Part shown: one piece after another, positions 32,931-46,535 of the stretch | How positions within the stretch are numbered: position 1 is the stretch's first letter | How the letters are laid out: every line of letters starts with the position of its first letter | From: Marinobacter adhaerens HP15 | GTDB lineage: Bacteria; Pseudomonadota; Gammaproteobacteria; Pseudomonadales; Oleiphilaceae | NCBI RefSeq assembly: GCF_000166295.1 | Contig: NC_017506.1 | Coordinates: 3,844,001-3,908,000 of the forward strand | DNA length: 64,000 bases | Direction of reading: 5' to 3' | Position numbers and translations under genes: made by a program | Notes under the pieces: model-generated | The model's database searches: none | What the model was told of the DNA's origin: nothing | Seen by the model: the letters and a program-made list of their open reading frames with translations, nothing else

Positions 32931-34295
32931 TCAGTGTTTCTTCGGCTTTTCCCAACCGGCGATATTGCGCTGCCTGCCCCTTGCGACGGCCAGTTCGTGG
33001 TCGGCAACGTCGCGAGTTATGGTCGATCCTGCGCCAATGGTGGCCTCGGCCGCAACGGTAACCGGGGCGACCAGCGAACAATTAGAACCTACGAAAACAC
33101 CATCGCCAATAACAGTCTGATACTTGTTTGCGCCATCGTAATTGCAGGTTATGGTTCCAGCCCCCACGTTGACTCTCGCGCCCAGGGTGGCATCACCGAC
33201 GTAACTCAGGTGGTTGATCTTGCTTCCCTCGCCGACGGTGGCTTTTTTGAGTTCAACAAAGTTGCCAACTTTTGTATTGGCACCCAAGTAATTGCCGGGC
33301 CGGAAACGCGCGTATGGACCAATCTGCCCATTCTCTCCAATTTTCGAACTCTCGATCACACTGTAAGCCTTGATCTCAGTTCCGTCACCCACTTCTGTAT
33401 CCTTAACAATACAGCCCGGCCCTATTCGGACATTGTTACCAATTTTCACCTCGCCCTCGAACACCACGTTGATATCGATGAAAACATCGGTACCAACCTG
33501 CAAACTACCACGCACATCCACTCGCTCCGGATCGGCGAGCGTAGCGCCGGCCAGCATCAAACGTTCGGCCTGATGACGTTGAAACCAGCGTTCTAGTTCC
33601 GCGAGTTGGACTCGGTTATTGACGCCCTGGACTTCAAACAAGTCTTGGGGCTGGTTCACGACAACATCAACCTCATCACCTGCCGCCAAAGAGATGATAT
33701 CCGTCAGGTAGTACTCGCCCTGTGCATTGTCGTTTGATAGCTGTGGTACCCAGGCTTTCAGGTGGGAAGCCATGACACCCATAATGCCTGTATTCACCTC
33801 CCGAATACCCTTCTGCTCGGTACTGGCGTCCTTTTGCTCAACAATTGATGTGACTCTGCCACGATCATCGCGAACGATTCGTCCGTACCCTGTGGGATCG
33901 TCCATCGTGACTGTTAACAGGCCGAGACTGTCCGCATCGACGTGACTCACCAGTGTCGCCAGAGTTGGCTCCTGAATCAGCGGAACATCACCGTAGAGAA
34001 CAAGAACCCTTGCATCGTCCGGCAGGTAATCCAAAACCTGGGCAACCGCATGCCCGGTTCCAAGACGCTCTGTCTGTTCAACCCAATGGATGCCATCATC
34101 CTCAATGAGCTCTTGCACCTGGTACGCACCATGACCAATCACGGTGTGAATCTTTTCGGCTCTCAGCTGATGTGCCGTGTTGATCACGTGCTGCAACATC
34201 GGCCTTCCCGCAAGGCTATGCAATACCTTCGGCATCGCCGAGTTCATACGAGAACCCTGGCCAGCGGCCAGAATGACAACGTGTAGCGGACTCAT
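32931..34295 (-). CDS. glmU: Bifunctional GlcNAc-1-P uridyltransferase / GlcN-1-P acetyltransferase
   Basis: A 454-residue bifunctional enzyme. The N-terminal pyrophosphorylase domain starts with the nucleotide-binding LAAGQGSRMNSAMPKVLH and has GTGHAVAQ and YGDVPLI. The C-terminal acetyltransferase is a left-handed beta-helix of hexapeptide repeats (about 250-440, for example IGPYARFRPGNYLGANTKVG, VGDATLGARVNVGAGTITCN). It acetylates GlcN-1-P and makes UDP-GlcNAc for peptidoglycan and LPS. It lies 145 nt downstream of atpC with a terminator between, so it probably has its own promoter. Confidence 0.97.
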   Translation of the reverse strand: MSPLHVVILAAGQGSRMNSAMPKVLHSLAGRPMLQHVINTAHQLRAEKIHTVIGHGAYQVQELIEDDGIHWVEQTERLGTGHAVAQVLDYLPDDARVLVLYGDVPLIQEPTLATLVSHVDADSLGLLTVTMDDPTGYGRIVRDDRGRVTSIVEQKDASTEQKGIREVNTGIMGVMASHLKAWVPQLSNDNAQGEYYLTDIISLAAGDEVDVVVNQPQDLFEVQGVNNRVQLAELERWFQRHQAERLMLAGATLADPERVDVRGSLQVGTDVFIDINVVFEGEVKIGNNVRIGPGCIVKDTEVGDGTEIKAYSVIESSKIGENGQIGPYARFRPGNYLGANTKVGNFVELKKATVGEGSKINHLSYVGDATLGARVNVGAGTITCNYDGANKYQTVIGDGVFVGSNCSLVAPVTVAAEATIGAGSTITRDVADHELAVARGRQRNIAGWEKPKKH

Positions 34296-34335
34296 GAAGG
34301 GTCAGGCTCCCTGTGGTTTGATCTGTATCTTCATT

Positions 34336-34363
34336 AAACAAAAAACCGCACCCCTTGGGCCGG
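34336..34363 (-). terminator. Terminator region after the ATP synthase operon
   Basis: On the minus strand CCG-G-CCC-AAG-GGG-TG-CGG forms an imperfect stem directly followed by TTTTTTGTTT. Two further perfect hairpins lie between it and atpC: GCCGC stem at 34391-34409 and CAACGC-CAA-GCGTTG mirrored at 34369-34383. Together they make a robust stop zone in the 145-nt atpC-glmU gap. Confidence 0.6.
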
Positions 34364-34440
34364 AGGCACAACGCTTGGCGTTGGTCTTCCAGCCGCTCAG
34401 GATGCGGCTTCGGTGTTCGGCAAACCCGAAACGGAAATGC

Positions 34441-34863
34441 TTAGCGCATTTTGTTACGCAGCTGCTGGATGGTACGAAGCTGGGCAACAGCCTCGGCCAG
34501 CTCTGCAGCGGCACGGGAGTACTCGAATTCACCAGTCTTGTTGGCAAGTGCTTTCTCGGCTTCTTTCTGAGCTTCGAGCGCGGCTGCTTCGTCCACATCC
34601 TTTGCACGAACCGCGGTATCCGCCAACAAAGTCACCAGATTGGGCTGGACTTCCAGATACCCGCCGGACACGTAAAGAATTTCTTCCTCACCGCCCTGCT
34701 TGATAATCCGAATAGGGCCCGGCTTCAGCTGGGTCAGCAGCGGGGTGTGACCCGGGGCAATACCCAGGTCACCTTCAGAGCCCGCTGCGATCAGCATTTC
34801 CACCAATCCGGAATAGATCTTTGTTTCGGCACTTACCACATCACAATGCACGGTCATACCCAT
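34441..34863 (-). CDS. atpC: ATP synthase epsilon subunit
   Basis: A 140-residue F1 epsilon subunit with an N-terminal beta-sandwich ([60 protein letters not shown]) and a C-terminal helical hairpin ([20 protein letters not shown]). It joins gamma to the c-ring and can inhibit ATP hydrolysis. It is last in the atpIBEFHAGDC operon, 47 nt after atpD, and is followed by tandem hairpins and a terminator. Confidence 0.97.
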   Translation of the reverse strand: MGMTVHCDVVSAETKIYSGLVEMLIAAGSEGDLGIAPGHTPLLTQLKPGPIRIIKQGGEEEILYVSGGYLEVQPNLVTLLADTAVRAKDVDEAAALEAQKEAEKALANKTGEFEYSRAAAELAEAVAQLRTIQQLRNKMR

Positions 34864-34910
34864 GTCAGTTGCCTCTTTGATCGATCCGGAAACAAATGCG
34901 TCGGCTCAGA

Positions 34911-37224
<2,314 letters not shown>

Positions 37225-37268
37225 AACTCACTGCCTTCTCAAGTTAGACACTCGTTGCTACGAAAAGC

Positions 37269-37292
37269 GGCCCGCGACAATCGCCGCAGGCC
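37269..37292 (-). other. Terminator-like hairpin between atpA and atpG
   Basis: On the minus strand GGCCTGCG-N8-CGCGGGCC forms an 8-bp stem (one G-T pair) followed by GCTTTTCG. It lies 8-31 nt past the atpA stop, inside the operon. Partial termination or 3'-end protection here could raise alpha-proximal message over gamma message. Confidence 0.6.
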
Positions 37293-37299
37293 CGTTTTC

Positions 37300-38844
37300 T
37301 TACCAGCTCTGAGTGGTCTTGAATTTCTCAAGTGCAGCTTTGAGGCCGGCAGCGATTTCGTCGTTGTAATCGCCTTTCTCGTTGATCTTGTCGAGGAGGT
37401 CTTTCTGCTCGGAGCGCATCCAGTCGAGCATCTGCGCTTCAAACTTCACTACCTTGTCGACATCAACGTCGTCCAGGAAGCCTTCGTTGGCTGCGAACAG
37501 AACCGTACCCATTTCAGCCACAGACATCGGGCTGTACTGGTTCTGCTTCATGAGTTCCGTTACACGCTGACCGTGCTCAAGCTGCTGACGGGTTGCTTCG
37601 TCGAGGTCGGAAGCAAACTGTGCGAAAGCGGCCAGTTCACGATACTGGGCCAGAGCCAGACGGATGTTACCGCCGAGCTTCTTCATGATCTTGGTCTGGG
37701 CCGAACCACCTACCCGGGATACGGAGATACCGGCGTTCATCGCCGGACGGATACCGGAGTTGAACAGGTTGGTTTCCAGGAAGATCTGACCGTCGGTAAT
37801 GGAGATTACGTTGGTCGGTACGAACGCGGATACGTCACCAGCCTGGGTTTCAATGATCGGCAGAGCGGTCAAGGAACCGGTCTGGCCTTTCACTTCACCG
37901 TTGGTCAGCTGCTCAACGTAGTCAGCGTTAACACGGGACGCACGCTCCAGCAGACGGGAGTGCAGGTAGAATACGTCACCCGGGTATGCTTCACGGCCCG
38001 GCGGACGACGCAGCAGCAGGGAGATCTGGCGGTAAGCCACAGCCTGCTTGGACAGATCATCATAGATGATCAGGGCGTCTTCACCACGGTCACGGAAGTA
38101 TTCACCCATGGAGGTACCGGAGTACGGAGCCAGGAACTGCATCGCTGCAGGATCGGCGGCACCGGCGGCAACCACGATGGTGTGATCCATGGCACCGTGC
38201 TCTTCCAGCTTGCGCACAACGGCCGCAATGGAAGACTGCTTCTGACCGACGGCAACGTAGATACACTTGATGCCGGTGTCTTTCTGGTTAATGATCGCGT
38301 CGATGGCGACAGCGGTCTTACCGATCTGACGGTCACCGATGATCAGCTCACGCTGGCCGCGACCGATCGGCACCATGGTGTCGATTGCCTTCAGACCAGT
38401 CTGAACCGGCTCATCAACGGACTGACGAGCGATAACACCCGGTGCAACCTTTTCAACCGGAGAGGTCAGGTCGGTACCGAGGTCGCCCTTGCCGTCGATG
38501 GGGTTACCCAGAGCGTCGACCACACGGCCCATCAGTTCCGGACCAACCGGTACTTCCAGGATGCGGCCGGTGCAACGAACTTTCTGGCCTTCGGCCAGAT
38601 CTTCGTAGTCACCCAGCACAACCGCACCAACGGAATCACGCTCCAGGTTCAGAGCCATGCCGAACGTGCCGTTGGCAAATTCAATCATCTCGCCGTACAT
38701 AACGTCGGCCAGACCGTGGATCAGCACGATACCGTCGGATACCGACAGGATCGTACCTTCGTTCTTTGCTTCGGAAGAGATGTCGAGTTTCTCGATTCTC
38801 TTCTTGATGATGTCACTGATCTCGGATGGATTCAGTTGCTGCAT
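37300..38844 (-). CDS. atpA: ATP synthase alpha subunit
   Basis: A 514-residue non-catalytic nucleotide-binding F1 subunit, of standard length. It has P-loop GDRQIGKT (most relatives read GDRQTGKT; the Ile is at a variable P-loop position), [20 protein letters not shown], the arginine-finger region [16 protein letters not shown], and the C-terminal KFKTTQSW. It forms the alpha3beta3 head with AtpD. It lies 28 nt downstream of atpH. Confidence 0.98.
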   Translation of the reverse strand: MQQLNPSEISDIIKKRIEKLDISSEAKNEGTILSVSDGIVLIHGLADVMYGEMIEFANGTFGMALNLERDSVGAVVLGDYEDLAEGQKVRCTGRILEVPVGPELMGRVVDALGNPIDGKGDLGTDLTSPVEKVAPGVIARQSVDEPVQTGLKAIDTMVPIGRGQRELIIGDRQIGKTAVAIDAIINQKDTGIKCIYVAVGQKQSSIAAVVRKLEEHGAMDHTIVVAAGAADPAAMQFLAPYSGTSMGEYFRDRGEDALIIYDDLSKQAVAYRQISLLLRRPPGREAYPGDVFYLHSRLLERASRVNADYVEQLTNGEVKGQTGSLTALPIIETQAGDVSAFVPTNVISITDGQIFLETNLFNSGIRPAMNAGISVSRVGGSAQTKIMKKLGGNIRLALAQYRELAAFAQFASDLDEATRQQLEHGQRVTELMKQNQYSPMSVAEMGTVLFAANEGFLDDVDVDKVVKFEAQMLDWMRSEQKDLLDKINEKGDYNDEIAAGLKAALEKFKTTQSW

Positions 38845-38872
38845 GCCAATATCCTCAAACCTTGTGCTGAAA

Positions 38873-39409
38873 TCAGGAGCCCAGAGCGTCGGCCAGCTTG
38901 GTCAGCTTTCCGCGTACAGATGCGTCAATGACCAGATCGCCGGTGCGAATAATCACGCCGCCAATCAGAGACTTGTCCAATGACGCTGCGAGTGACACTT
39001 GCCGCTCGAGTTTCTTCGAAAGTGCCTGGGCGAGCTTCTGTTGCTGTTCGTCCGTCAGCTCGAAAGCCGCGGTAACTTCGATATCAACAGTGCGCTCCAG
39101 ATCAGCCCGGTACGTGTTGAAGAGCGCTGCAATCTCAGGAAGAAGAGTCAGCCGGCGGTTTTCAGCCAGTACTGCGAAAAAGTTGCGGACCTGATCGGTG
39201 ACGCCATCTTCAGCGACCTCCAGAATCAGTTCAGCCTTCTTCTGCTCTTCCAGACCCGGATTCGCGAGAAGCTGTCGAATGTCTTTGTTCGCGGTGACCT
39301 GCCCGGCGATCGTCAGCACCTTGGACCACTCAGCCAGCTGTTCATGCTCCTGAGCGGCACTAAATGCTGCCTTTGCGTAGGGACGGGCCAGCGTTCTCAG
39401 TTCTGCCAT
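38873..39409 (-). CDS. atpH: ATP synthase delta subunit
   Basis: A 178-residue F1 delta (OSCP-like) subunit: N-terminal helical domain ([22 protein letters not shown]) and the conserved C-terminal signature [23 protein letters not shown]. It links the peripheral stalk b subunits to the alpha3beta3 head. It lies 15 nt after atpF in the usual order. Confidence 0.97.
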   Translation of the reverse strand: MAELRTLARPYAKAAFSAAQEHEQLAEWSKVLTIAGQVTANKDIRQLLANPGLEEQKKAELILEVAEDGVTDQVRNFFAVLAENRRLTLLPEIAALFNTYRADLERTVDIEVTAAFELTDEQQQKLAQALSKKLERQVSLAASLDKSLIGGVIIRTGDLVIDASVRGKLTKLADALGS

Positions 39410-39424
39410 GATGAACCTCGTCGT

Positions 39425-39895
39425 TTAAAGTTCTGCCGCCAGTTTTTCCAACATCTCGTTGTGCTTGGAGGCATCGACAGAGGTTTCCAGGATCTTCTCG
39501 GCACCGGCAACGGCAATGCTGGCAATTTCTGCACGCAAAGCGTCACGAGCCTGATTCCGCTCCTGTTCAATTTCGGCCTTGGCCTGCTCAATCAGCTTCT
39601 GGCCTTCCTTGCGGGCGTCATCCTTGGATGCTTCCACAATCTGAGCCGCGCGCTTGTTGGCCTGTTCAATCAGACCAGCAGCTTGCTGCTTGGCTTCACG
39701 CAGTTCCTGAGCTGACTTTTCCTGAGCCAGTTCCAGATCGCGCGCAGCGCGGTCTGAGGCAGCCAGTCCGTCAGCGATCTTCTTTTGACGCTCCTGCAGT
39801 GCGGCCATGATTGGCGGCCACACGTACTTCATGCAGAAGACGACAAAGATAAAGAACGCGATGGCTTGACCAATCATCGTCAAATTAATGTTCAC
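39425..39895 (-). CDS. atpF: ATP synthase b subunit
   Basis: A 156-residue b subunit with one N-terminal membrane helix ([20 protein letters not shown]) and a long charged coiled coil forming the peripheral stalk ([20 protein letters not shown] and following). Length matches E. coli AtpF (156). It follows atpE by 69 nt; the gap contains a perfect GC hairpin. Confidence 0.97.
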   Translation of the reverse strand: MNINLTMIGQAIAFFIFVVFCMKYVWPPIMAALQERQKKIADGLAASDRAARDLELAQEKSAQELREAKQQAAGLIEQANKRAAQIVEASKDDARKEGQKLIEQAKAEIEQERNQARDALRAEIASIAVAGAEKILETSVDASKHNEMLEKLAAEL

Positions 39896-39933
39896 GTCTT
39901 CACCTCTCGCCTGTTTTGTTAAGAATCATCTGA

Positions 39934-39950
39934 CCGGGGCAAAACCCCGG
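39934..39950 (-). other. Intercistronic hairpin downstream of atpE
   Basis: CCGGGG-TTTTG-CCCCGG is a perfect 6-bp GC stem in the atpE-atpF gap with no U-tract after it. AtpE is needed in about ten copies per enzyme, so a 3' stabilising hairpin that protects the atpE message is a reasonable inferred role. Confidence 0.6.
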
Positions 39951-39964
39951 CTCTGGCGACTCGA

Positions 39965-40237
<273 letters not shown>

Positions 40238-40297
40238 TCAGTTAGGTTTTTCAGTTTAAGGGTTTAGGGTTTAGAACTACGGCTTAATGGTGTCCGA

Positions 40298-41588
<1,291 letters not shown>

Positions 41589-41665
41589 GTTCGTTCCGGA
41601 AGTACGGTGCTTTTCGGTCGATGTCGTTTAAAAAGTAAGCAAATACACCGACACGAGCGCCGCAG

Positions 41666-41694
41666 ATTATATGTGTTCAATGTGCACGAATCAA
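41666..41694 (-). promoter_or_regulatory. Sigma70 promoter of the ATP synthase operon
   Basis: On the minus strand TTGATT (41694-41689), a 17-bp spacer and a perfect TATAAT (41671-41666) form a strong promoter. Transcription should start near 41658, giving a leader of about 70 nt before atpI. The upstream part of the 272-nt gap (41830-41843) also holds a short GGGTCG/CGACCC hairpin after parB without a U-tract. Confidence 0.85.
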
Positions 41695-41860
41695 CAAAAC
41701 CGGGAACCGGCTGATCCGTCAAAAGCGGCGTAATAACTGGGTTTTGGCAAATTTCGTCACAAATAGACGGCCGTTCAGTTTTTCACCACTACATGTTGTG
41801 TACATAACCAGATACGAACTTTCGTAGGGGGGTCGGACGACCCACAAAACCCCGACGATT

Positions 41861-42748
41861 TTATTTGATGTGTCCCAGGATGCCGTCGAGTTCGTCGAGG
41901 GAACTGTACTCGATCACCAGCTTGCCTTTGCCACGCTGGCCATGATCGATCGACACTCGTGCACCCAATCGCTCCGCCAGATCATCCTGGAGCGCGCGAA
42001 TGTTGGGGTCCACCACTCCCTTTTTCCGGGATTTGCTGTCCGGTGTTTCCTGTTGCACCCGTCGTACGAGGGCTTCAGTCTGGCGAACCGACAGGGATTT
42101 GGCCACCACCTGTTTGGCCACCTGCATCTGCAGTTCCGGCGCCAGGGTCAGCATTGCCCGGCCATGGCCCATTTCCAGATCGCCATGCTCGAGCATAATA
42201 CGAACGTCTTCGGACAAACCGATCAGTCGAAGCAGGTTGGTAATAGTCGTACGGGATTTGCCCACGGCTTCGGCCACCTGAGCCTGAGTCAGGCCAAACT
42301 CGTCCTGCAGGCGCTGAAGAGCGAAAGCTTCTTCAATAGGATTGAGGTTCTCACGCTGGATGTTCTCGATCAGCGCCATGGCGATGGCGGCTTCATCGGG
42401 GACATCCCGGATGATGGCAGGGATGCTGTCCAGGCCGGCCATCTGGGTAGCCCGCCAGCGGCGCTCACCGGCGATCAGCTCGTAACGGCCTTCAGCGATG
42501 GGACGAACCACCACCGGCTGCATCACGCCTTGTTGGCGGATGGAATCCGCCAGTTCCTGCAGGGCGGCGGGGTCCATGTCGCGCCGGGGCTGGTACCGGC
42601 CGCGCTGGATCAGATCAATGGGAACTTCGCGGAGCTCACCGTCGTGGTCTTTCAGCTCCTGGTCAAGATTGACCTTGGAGCCCGCCAGCAGGGCGCCCAG
42701 TCCGCGTTCACCCAAACCTCGTTTCTTCGCCGCCATGGTGTCAGTCAT
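41861..42748 (-). CDS. parB: Chromosome partitioning protein ParB
   Basis: A 295-residue ParB/Spo0J protein. It has the CTP-binding ParB/Srx domain (IQRGRYQPRRDMDP, ELIAGERRWRATQMAGL, MALIENIQRENLNPIEEA). A helix-turn-helix for parS binding follows (GLTQAQVAEAVGKSRTTITN), then a C-terminal dimerisation domain. It spreads on parS near the origin and works with ParA in chromosome segregation. It lies 48 nt downstream of parA. I found no exact parS 16-mer in this window. Confidence 0.97.
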   Translation of the reverse strand: MTDTMAAKKRGLGERGLGALLAGSKVNLDQELKDHDGELREVPIDLIQRGRYQPRRDMDPAALQELADSIRQQGVMQPVVVRPIAEGRYELIAGERRWRATQMAGLDSIPAIIRDVPDEAAIAMALIENIQRENLNPIEEAFALQRLQDEFGLTQAQVAEAVGKSRTTITNLLRLIGLSEDVRIMLEHGDLEMGHGRAMLTLAPELQMQVAKQVVAKSLSVRQTEALVRRVQQETPDSKSRKKGVVDPNIRALQDDLAERLGARVSIDHGQRGKGKLVIEYSSLDELDGILGHIK

Positions 42749-42796
42749 TCTTCCCGTTGAATATCGTTGTGCTTAAGTGAGTGACAGGGCGGTATG

Positions 42797-43591
42797 TTAC
42801 ACCGCAACCGGCGCGGATGTCTTTTTTGAACCGTGGCGGCGTACCATTTCGCCGGCCAGGGCCAGGTAGGCGATCGCACCCTTGGAGGCGCGGTCGTATT
42901 TCAGGGCCGGAACCCCATAGCTGGGGGCTTCGGCCAGACGGACATTGCGGGGAATCACTGCACGATACACCTTGTCGCCAAAGTACTCGCTCAGCTGGCC
43001 GGAAACGTCCAGGGTAAGGCTGTTGCGAGGGTCGTACATGGTACGCAGAATGCCTTCCACCTGCAGATTTGGATTGACCGTTTCCTGAATCTGCTCAACG
43101 GTGTTCATCAGCGCGGCCAATCCTTCCAATGCATAGTACTCGCATTGCATGGGAATCAGCACAGAGTCTGCCGCCGAGAGGGCATTCACCGTCAACAGGC
43201 TGAGCGATGGTGGACAATCGATGAGGATGTAATCGTAATTATCACGAACGGTGTTCAACGCCAGTCTCAGGCGGTGTTCGCGACCAATTTCGTTCATCAG
43301 TTCCACTTCGGCCGCCGTCAGGTCACCGTTGGCCGGAAGGATATCGAAGCCGGAAGCCTCGGCGGGAATGATCACCTCGGCGGCACTGGCGCGCTTGGTC
43401 AGCATGTCGTAGCCAGACAGTTCCAGGGCGTTTTTATCCACACCACTGCCCATGGTGGCGTTGCCCTGGGGATCCATATCCACCAGCAGCACCCGACGCT
43501 TGGTGGCGGCCAGGGAGGCAGCAAGGTTGACGCAGGTGGTGGTTTTGCCCACACCGCCTTTCTGATTGGTCACTGCAATCACGCGCGCCAT
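42797..43591 (-). CDS. parA: Chromosome partitioning ATPase ParA (Soj)
   Basis: A 264-residue ParA/MinD-type ATPase with deviant Walker A KGGVGKTT (11-18), the DMDPQGNAT motif and LIDCPPSLSLLTVNAL. It lacks an N-terminal DNA-binding extension, as usual for chromosomal ParA. It drives ParB-parS complexes over the nucleoid. It lies 50 nt after rsmG and directly ahead of parB in the typical origin-side order. Confidence 0.97.
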   Translation of the reverse strand: MARVIAVTNQKGGVGKTTTCVNLAASLAATKRRVLLVDMDPQGNATMGSGVDKNALELSGYDMLTKRASAAEVIIPAEASGFDILPANGDLTAAEVELMNEIGREHRLRLALNTVRDNYDYILIDCPPSLSLLTVNALSAADSVLIPMQCEYYALEGLAALMNTVEQIQETVNPNLQVEGILRTMYDPRNSLTLDVSGQLSEYFGDKVYRAVIPRNVRLAEAPSYGVPALKYDRASKGAIAYLALAGEMVRRHGSKKTSAPVAV

Positions 43592-43641
43592 GTCCTGCCT
43601 CCTTGTTTATGGGTTACCGGTTCAGAAATTGGACTGCCAAA

Positions 43642-44286
43642 CTACCGGGAATTCACGGTCCGGGCGATCACCAGCAGGTGGCGGTCGCCATCGGCGCCCG
43701 GTACGTCCAGGGAATGGCTGGATGTTACCTGCCAGCCAGCCGGAAGGGCAGACACTTCATCATCCGGAAACTGACCTTTCATGGCAAGGAACTCACCCTC
43801 ATTTGCCAACAGATCGCCGCACCAGCTCACCAGATTCTCGAGCGCGGTAAAGGCTCGGCTACTGATCTGGCTGAAGGGTTCCGGAGGATTGCAATCTTCC
43901 GCGCGCCCGTGAACAACCTCGACATTTTTCAGGCCGAGCTCCAGCACACACTGGTTGAGAAAGCGGGTCTTCTTGCCGTTGCTGTCGAGCAGGGTAAAGC
44001 GTTTTTCGGGCAGGGCGATCGCCAGGGGAATACCGGGCAGGCCGCCGCCGGCGCCCACATCCAGAAGATGGTCCGTCGTTACCCACGGCAGAATGCTCAG
44101 GCTGTCGAGCAGTTGCCGGGACACCATCACACGCTCATCACGCACAGCCGTGAGGTTGTAAGCCCGGTTCCACTTGTTAAGCAGGCCTAGAAAAGCCAGC
44201 AGCTTTTCCTGCCGATCCTCATCCAGGGACAGGCCCATCGTGGCCAGTCCATCCCGGAGCTGGCCGTGCCAGAGTGACTTGGTCAT
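43642..44286 (-). CDS. rsmG: 16S rRNA (guanine527-N7)-methyltransferase
   Basis: A 214-residue Rossmann-fold methyltransferase. The SAM-binding motif is LLDVGAGGGLPGIPLAIALP, preceded by WNRAYNLTAVRDERVMVSRQ, which is characteristic of RsmG/GidB. It methylates G527 of 16S rRNA; loss gives low-level streptomycin resistance in other bacteria. It lies 9 nt downstream of mnmG and upstream of parA. Confidence 0.96.
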   Translation of the reverse strand: MTKSLWHGQLRDGLATMGLSLDEDRQEKLLAFLGLLNKWNRAYNLTAVRDERVMVSRQLLDSLSILPWVTTDHLLDVGAGGGLPGIPLAIALPEKRFTLLDSNGKKTRFLNQCVLELGLKNVEVVHGRAEDCNPPEPFSQISSRAFTALENLVSWCGDLLANEGEFLAMKGQFPDDEVSALPAGWQVTSSHSLDVPGADGDRHLLVIARTVNSR

Positions 44287-44295
44287 GGGCGCGGA

Positions 44296-46182
44296 TCAGG
44301 CCGACTGTTTGCGCAGCAGGTCGCGCTTTTTCAGGTGCACCAGGATCTGGCTCACCGCCGCCGGGGTCACACCCTGGATACGTGAGGCCTGAGCCACGGT
44401 TTCCGGCCGCACGGTCTTGAGCTTTTGCTTGATCTCGTTGGACAGGCCGCCGATGACGTCATAATCCAGATCCACCGGCAGGGCGGTGTTCTCGTTTTTA
44501 CGGAGCCGCTCGATCTCGTCCGTCTGACGGGAAATATAACCCTCGTACTTGATCTCGATTTCCACCTGATCGGCGACCACCGGATCTTCGGCTTTCTCGG
44601 CACCGATCTCGGCAATGTGGCTGTAGACAATCTCGGGCCGGCGCAGCAGCTCTGCCAGGGACTGATCACGGGTCATCGGCTGCTTGAGAAAGCCGTTGGC
44701 GCGCTCACCGGCCTCGGTATTCGGGTGAATCCGGGTGGCCTCGAGGCGGCTACGCTCGGTGGCGATCGCTTCGCGCTTGTCATTGAACTTCTGCCAGCGC
44801 TCATCATTAACCAGGCCGAGCTTGCGACCGGTTTCAGTCAGACGCAGATCGGCGTTGTCCTCGCGCAGGATCAGGCGATACTCGGCGCGGCTGGTAAACA
44901 TGCGATAGGGCTCGGACGTGCCCATGGTGATCAAGTCATCCACCAGCACACCCAGGTAAGCCTCGTCCCGACGCGGGTACCACTCGTCTTTTTCCTGCGA
45001 CCGCAGGGCAGCGTTGATCCCGGCCAGCAGGCCCTGGGCGCCCGCTTCTTCATAGCCGGTGGTGCCGTTGATCTGGCCGGCAAAATACAGGCCCTGGATA
45101 AACTTGGTTTCCAGGGTATGGCGCAGGTCCTGCGGATTCAGGTAGTCGTATTCGATGGCGTAACCCGGCCGGGTGATATGGGCATTTTCAAAACCGGGAA
45201 TCGAACGCACCGCCGCCAACTGGATATCAAACGGCAGGCTGGTGGAAATCCCGTTCGGGTAGAGCTCGTTGGTGGTCAGGCCTTCCGGTTCTACAAAGAT
45301 CTGGTGTGAATCCTTGTCGGCAAAGCGGTTTACCTTATCCTCAATCGACGGGCAGTAGCGGGGGCCCACACCTTCGATGCTGCCGGCAAACATCGGCGAA
45401 CGGTCGAAACCGCTGCGGATAATATCGTGGGTCTGTTCGGTAGTCCGGGTCACGTAGCAGCACACCTGTTCCGGGTGCTGGCTACGGCTGCCGATAAAGG
45501 ACATCACCGGGGTGGGGTCGTCCCCCCACTGCTCCTGCATTACCGAGAAATCCACAGACCGGGCGTCGATGCGAGGCGGCGTGCCGGTTTTAAGGCGACC
45601 AACGTTGAACGGAAGTTCCCGCAAGCGCTGTGCCAGGGCATTGGCCGGCGCATCACCGGCACGGCCGCCGGCATGGTGCTGCATACCAATGTGAATAACG
45701 CCGCCCAGGAAAGTACCGGTGGTAAGCACCACGGTCCTGGCGTTGAAGCGAATACCGGTCTGGGTCACGACACCGGTCACCTGGTCGTTTTCCACAATCA
45801 GATCGTCCGCCGCCTGCTGGAACAGTGTCAGGTTCGGCTGGCTTTCCAGGGTATGGCGGATGGCGGCCTTGTAAAGCACACGGTCAGCCTGGGCACGGGT
45901 GGCGCGCACGGCCGGTCCCTTGCGACTGTTAAGGACCCGGAACTGGATGCCAGCCTTGTCCGTGGCCTCGGCCATGGCACCACCAAGCGCATCGATTTCT
46001 TTTACCAGATGGCTTTTACCAATACCGCCGATGGCCGGGTTGCAGGACATCTGGCCCAAGGTCTCAATGTTGTGGGTCAGCAGCAGGGTCTGGGAACCCA
46101 TGCGCGCAGCCGCCAGCGCGGCCTCGGTACCGGCATGGCCACCACCAATGACAATGACATCGAAACGGGTCGGAAAATCCAC
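44296..46182 (-). CDS. mnmG: tRNA uridine-5-carboxymethylaminomethyl modification enzyme MnmG
   Basis: A 628-residue FAD protein (GidA): dinucleotide-binding [20 protein letters not shown], the second signature [13 protein letters not shown], catalytic-region [11 protein letters not shown], and the C-terminal MnmE-binding helical domain. With MnmE it modifies the wobble uridine of several tRNAs. The start codon is GTG behind GAGG. In many gammaproteobacteria mnmE and mnmG are adjacent; here about 11 kb separates them. Confidence 0.97.
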   Translation of the reverse strand: MDFPTRFDVIVIGGGHAGTEAALAAARMGSQTLLLTHNIETLGQMSCNPAIGGIGKSHLVKEIDALGGAMAEATDKAGIQFRVLNSRKGPAVRATRAQADRVLYKAAIRHTLESQPNLTLFQQAADDLIVENDQVTGVVTQTGIRFNARTVVLTTGTFLGGVIHIGMQHHAGGRAGDAPANALAQRLRELPFNVGRLKTGTPPRIDARSVDFSVMQEQWGDDPTPVMSFIGSRSQHPEQVCCYVTRTTEQTHDIIRSGFDRSPMFAGSIEGVGPRYCPSIEDKVNRFADKDSHQIFVEPEGLTTNELYPNGISTSLPFDIQLAAVRSIPGFENAHITRPGYAIEYDYLNPQDLRHTLETKFIQGLYFAGQINGTTGYEEAGAQGLLAGINAALRSQEKDEWYPRRDEAYLGVLVDDLITMGTSEPYRMFTSRAEYRLILREDNADLRLTETGRKLGLVNDERWQKFNDKREAIATERSRLEATRIHPNTEAGERANGFLKQPMTRDQSLAELLRRPEIVYSHIAEIGAEKAEDPVVADQVEIEIKYEGYISRQTDEIERLRKNENTALPVDLDYDVIGGLSNEIKQKLKTVRPETVAQASRIQGVTPAAVSQILVHLKKRDLLRKQSA

Positions 46183-46409
46183 AGCTCACCTCGGAAATCG
46201 GGGGATAAAATCGGGCGGCGAGTATAACGCTTCACCCGGGAAATTGCAGTCAGGATGTGCAAATTTTAACCAGAGACGAACCACGTTGAAAGCGGCAGTG
46301 GCCTGGTCAGGGCTCAAAGGGGACTTTTCCGAGCGTTAAATGGATAGTGGAAAACCGAAACATACGGCTTTTCATGGGTTTGGATCACTCTTCTCAGAAA
46401 AGTTTTCAA

Positions 46410-46535
46410 GAAAGTTATCCACATGCAAGACTACTTATTAATCACCCTAAAAAACACCTAAGCTATTGTTTTATTTAATTTTACAGAAAGTAATCCAGAG
46501 GCTTTCCGTAGGTTGTCCAACTAATTATCCACAGA
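46410..46535. other. Origin-like AT-rich segment with two perfect DnaA boxes upstream of mnmG
   Basis: Two exact TTATCCACA boxes in the same orientation (46415-46423 and 46525-46533) flank an AT-rich tract (about 46430-46495, CTTATTAATC... and GTTTTATTTAATTTTACAG). They lie in the 338-nt gap beside mnmG (gidA), the neighbour of oriC in E. coli; the second box is inside the 3' end of the MFS gene. It could be a second DnaA-dependent element in addition to the dnaA-side origin, or a DnaA-titrating/regulatory site. The rest of the gap (46183-46400) carries only the mnmG leader. Confidence 0.55.

Noticed and set aside
41830..41843. GGGTCG/CGACCC hairpin after parB
   Set aside because: Short loop and stem with no U-tract on either strand; not supportable as a terminator.
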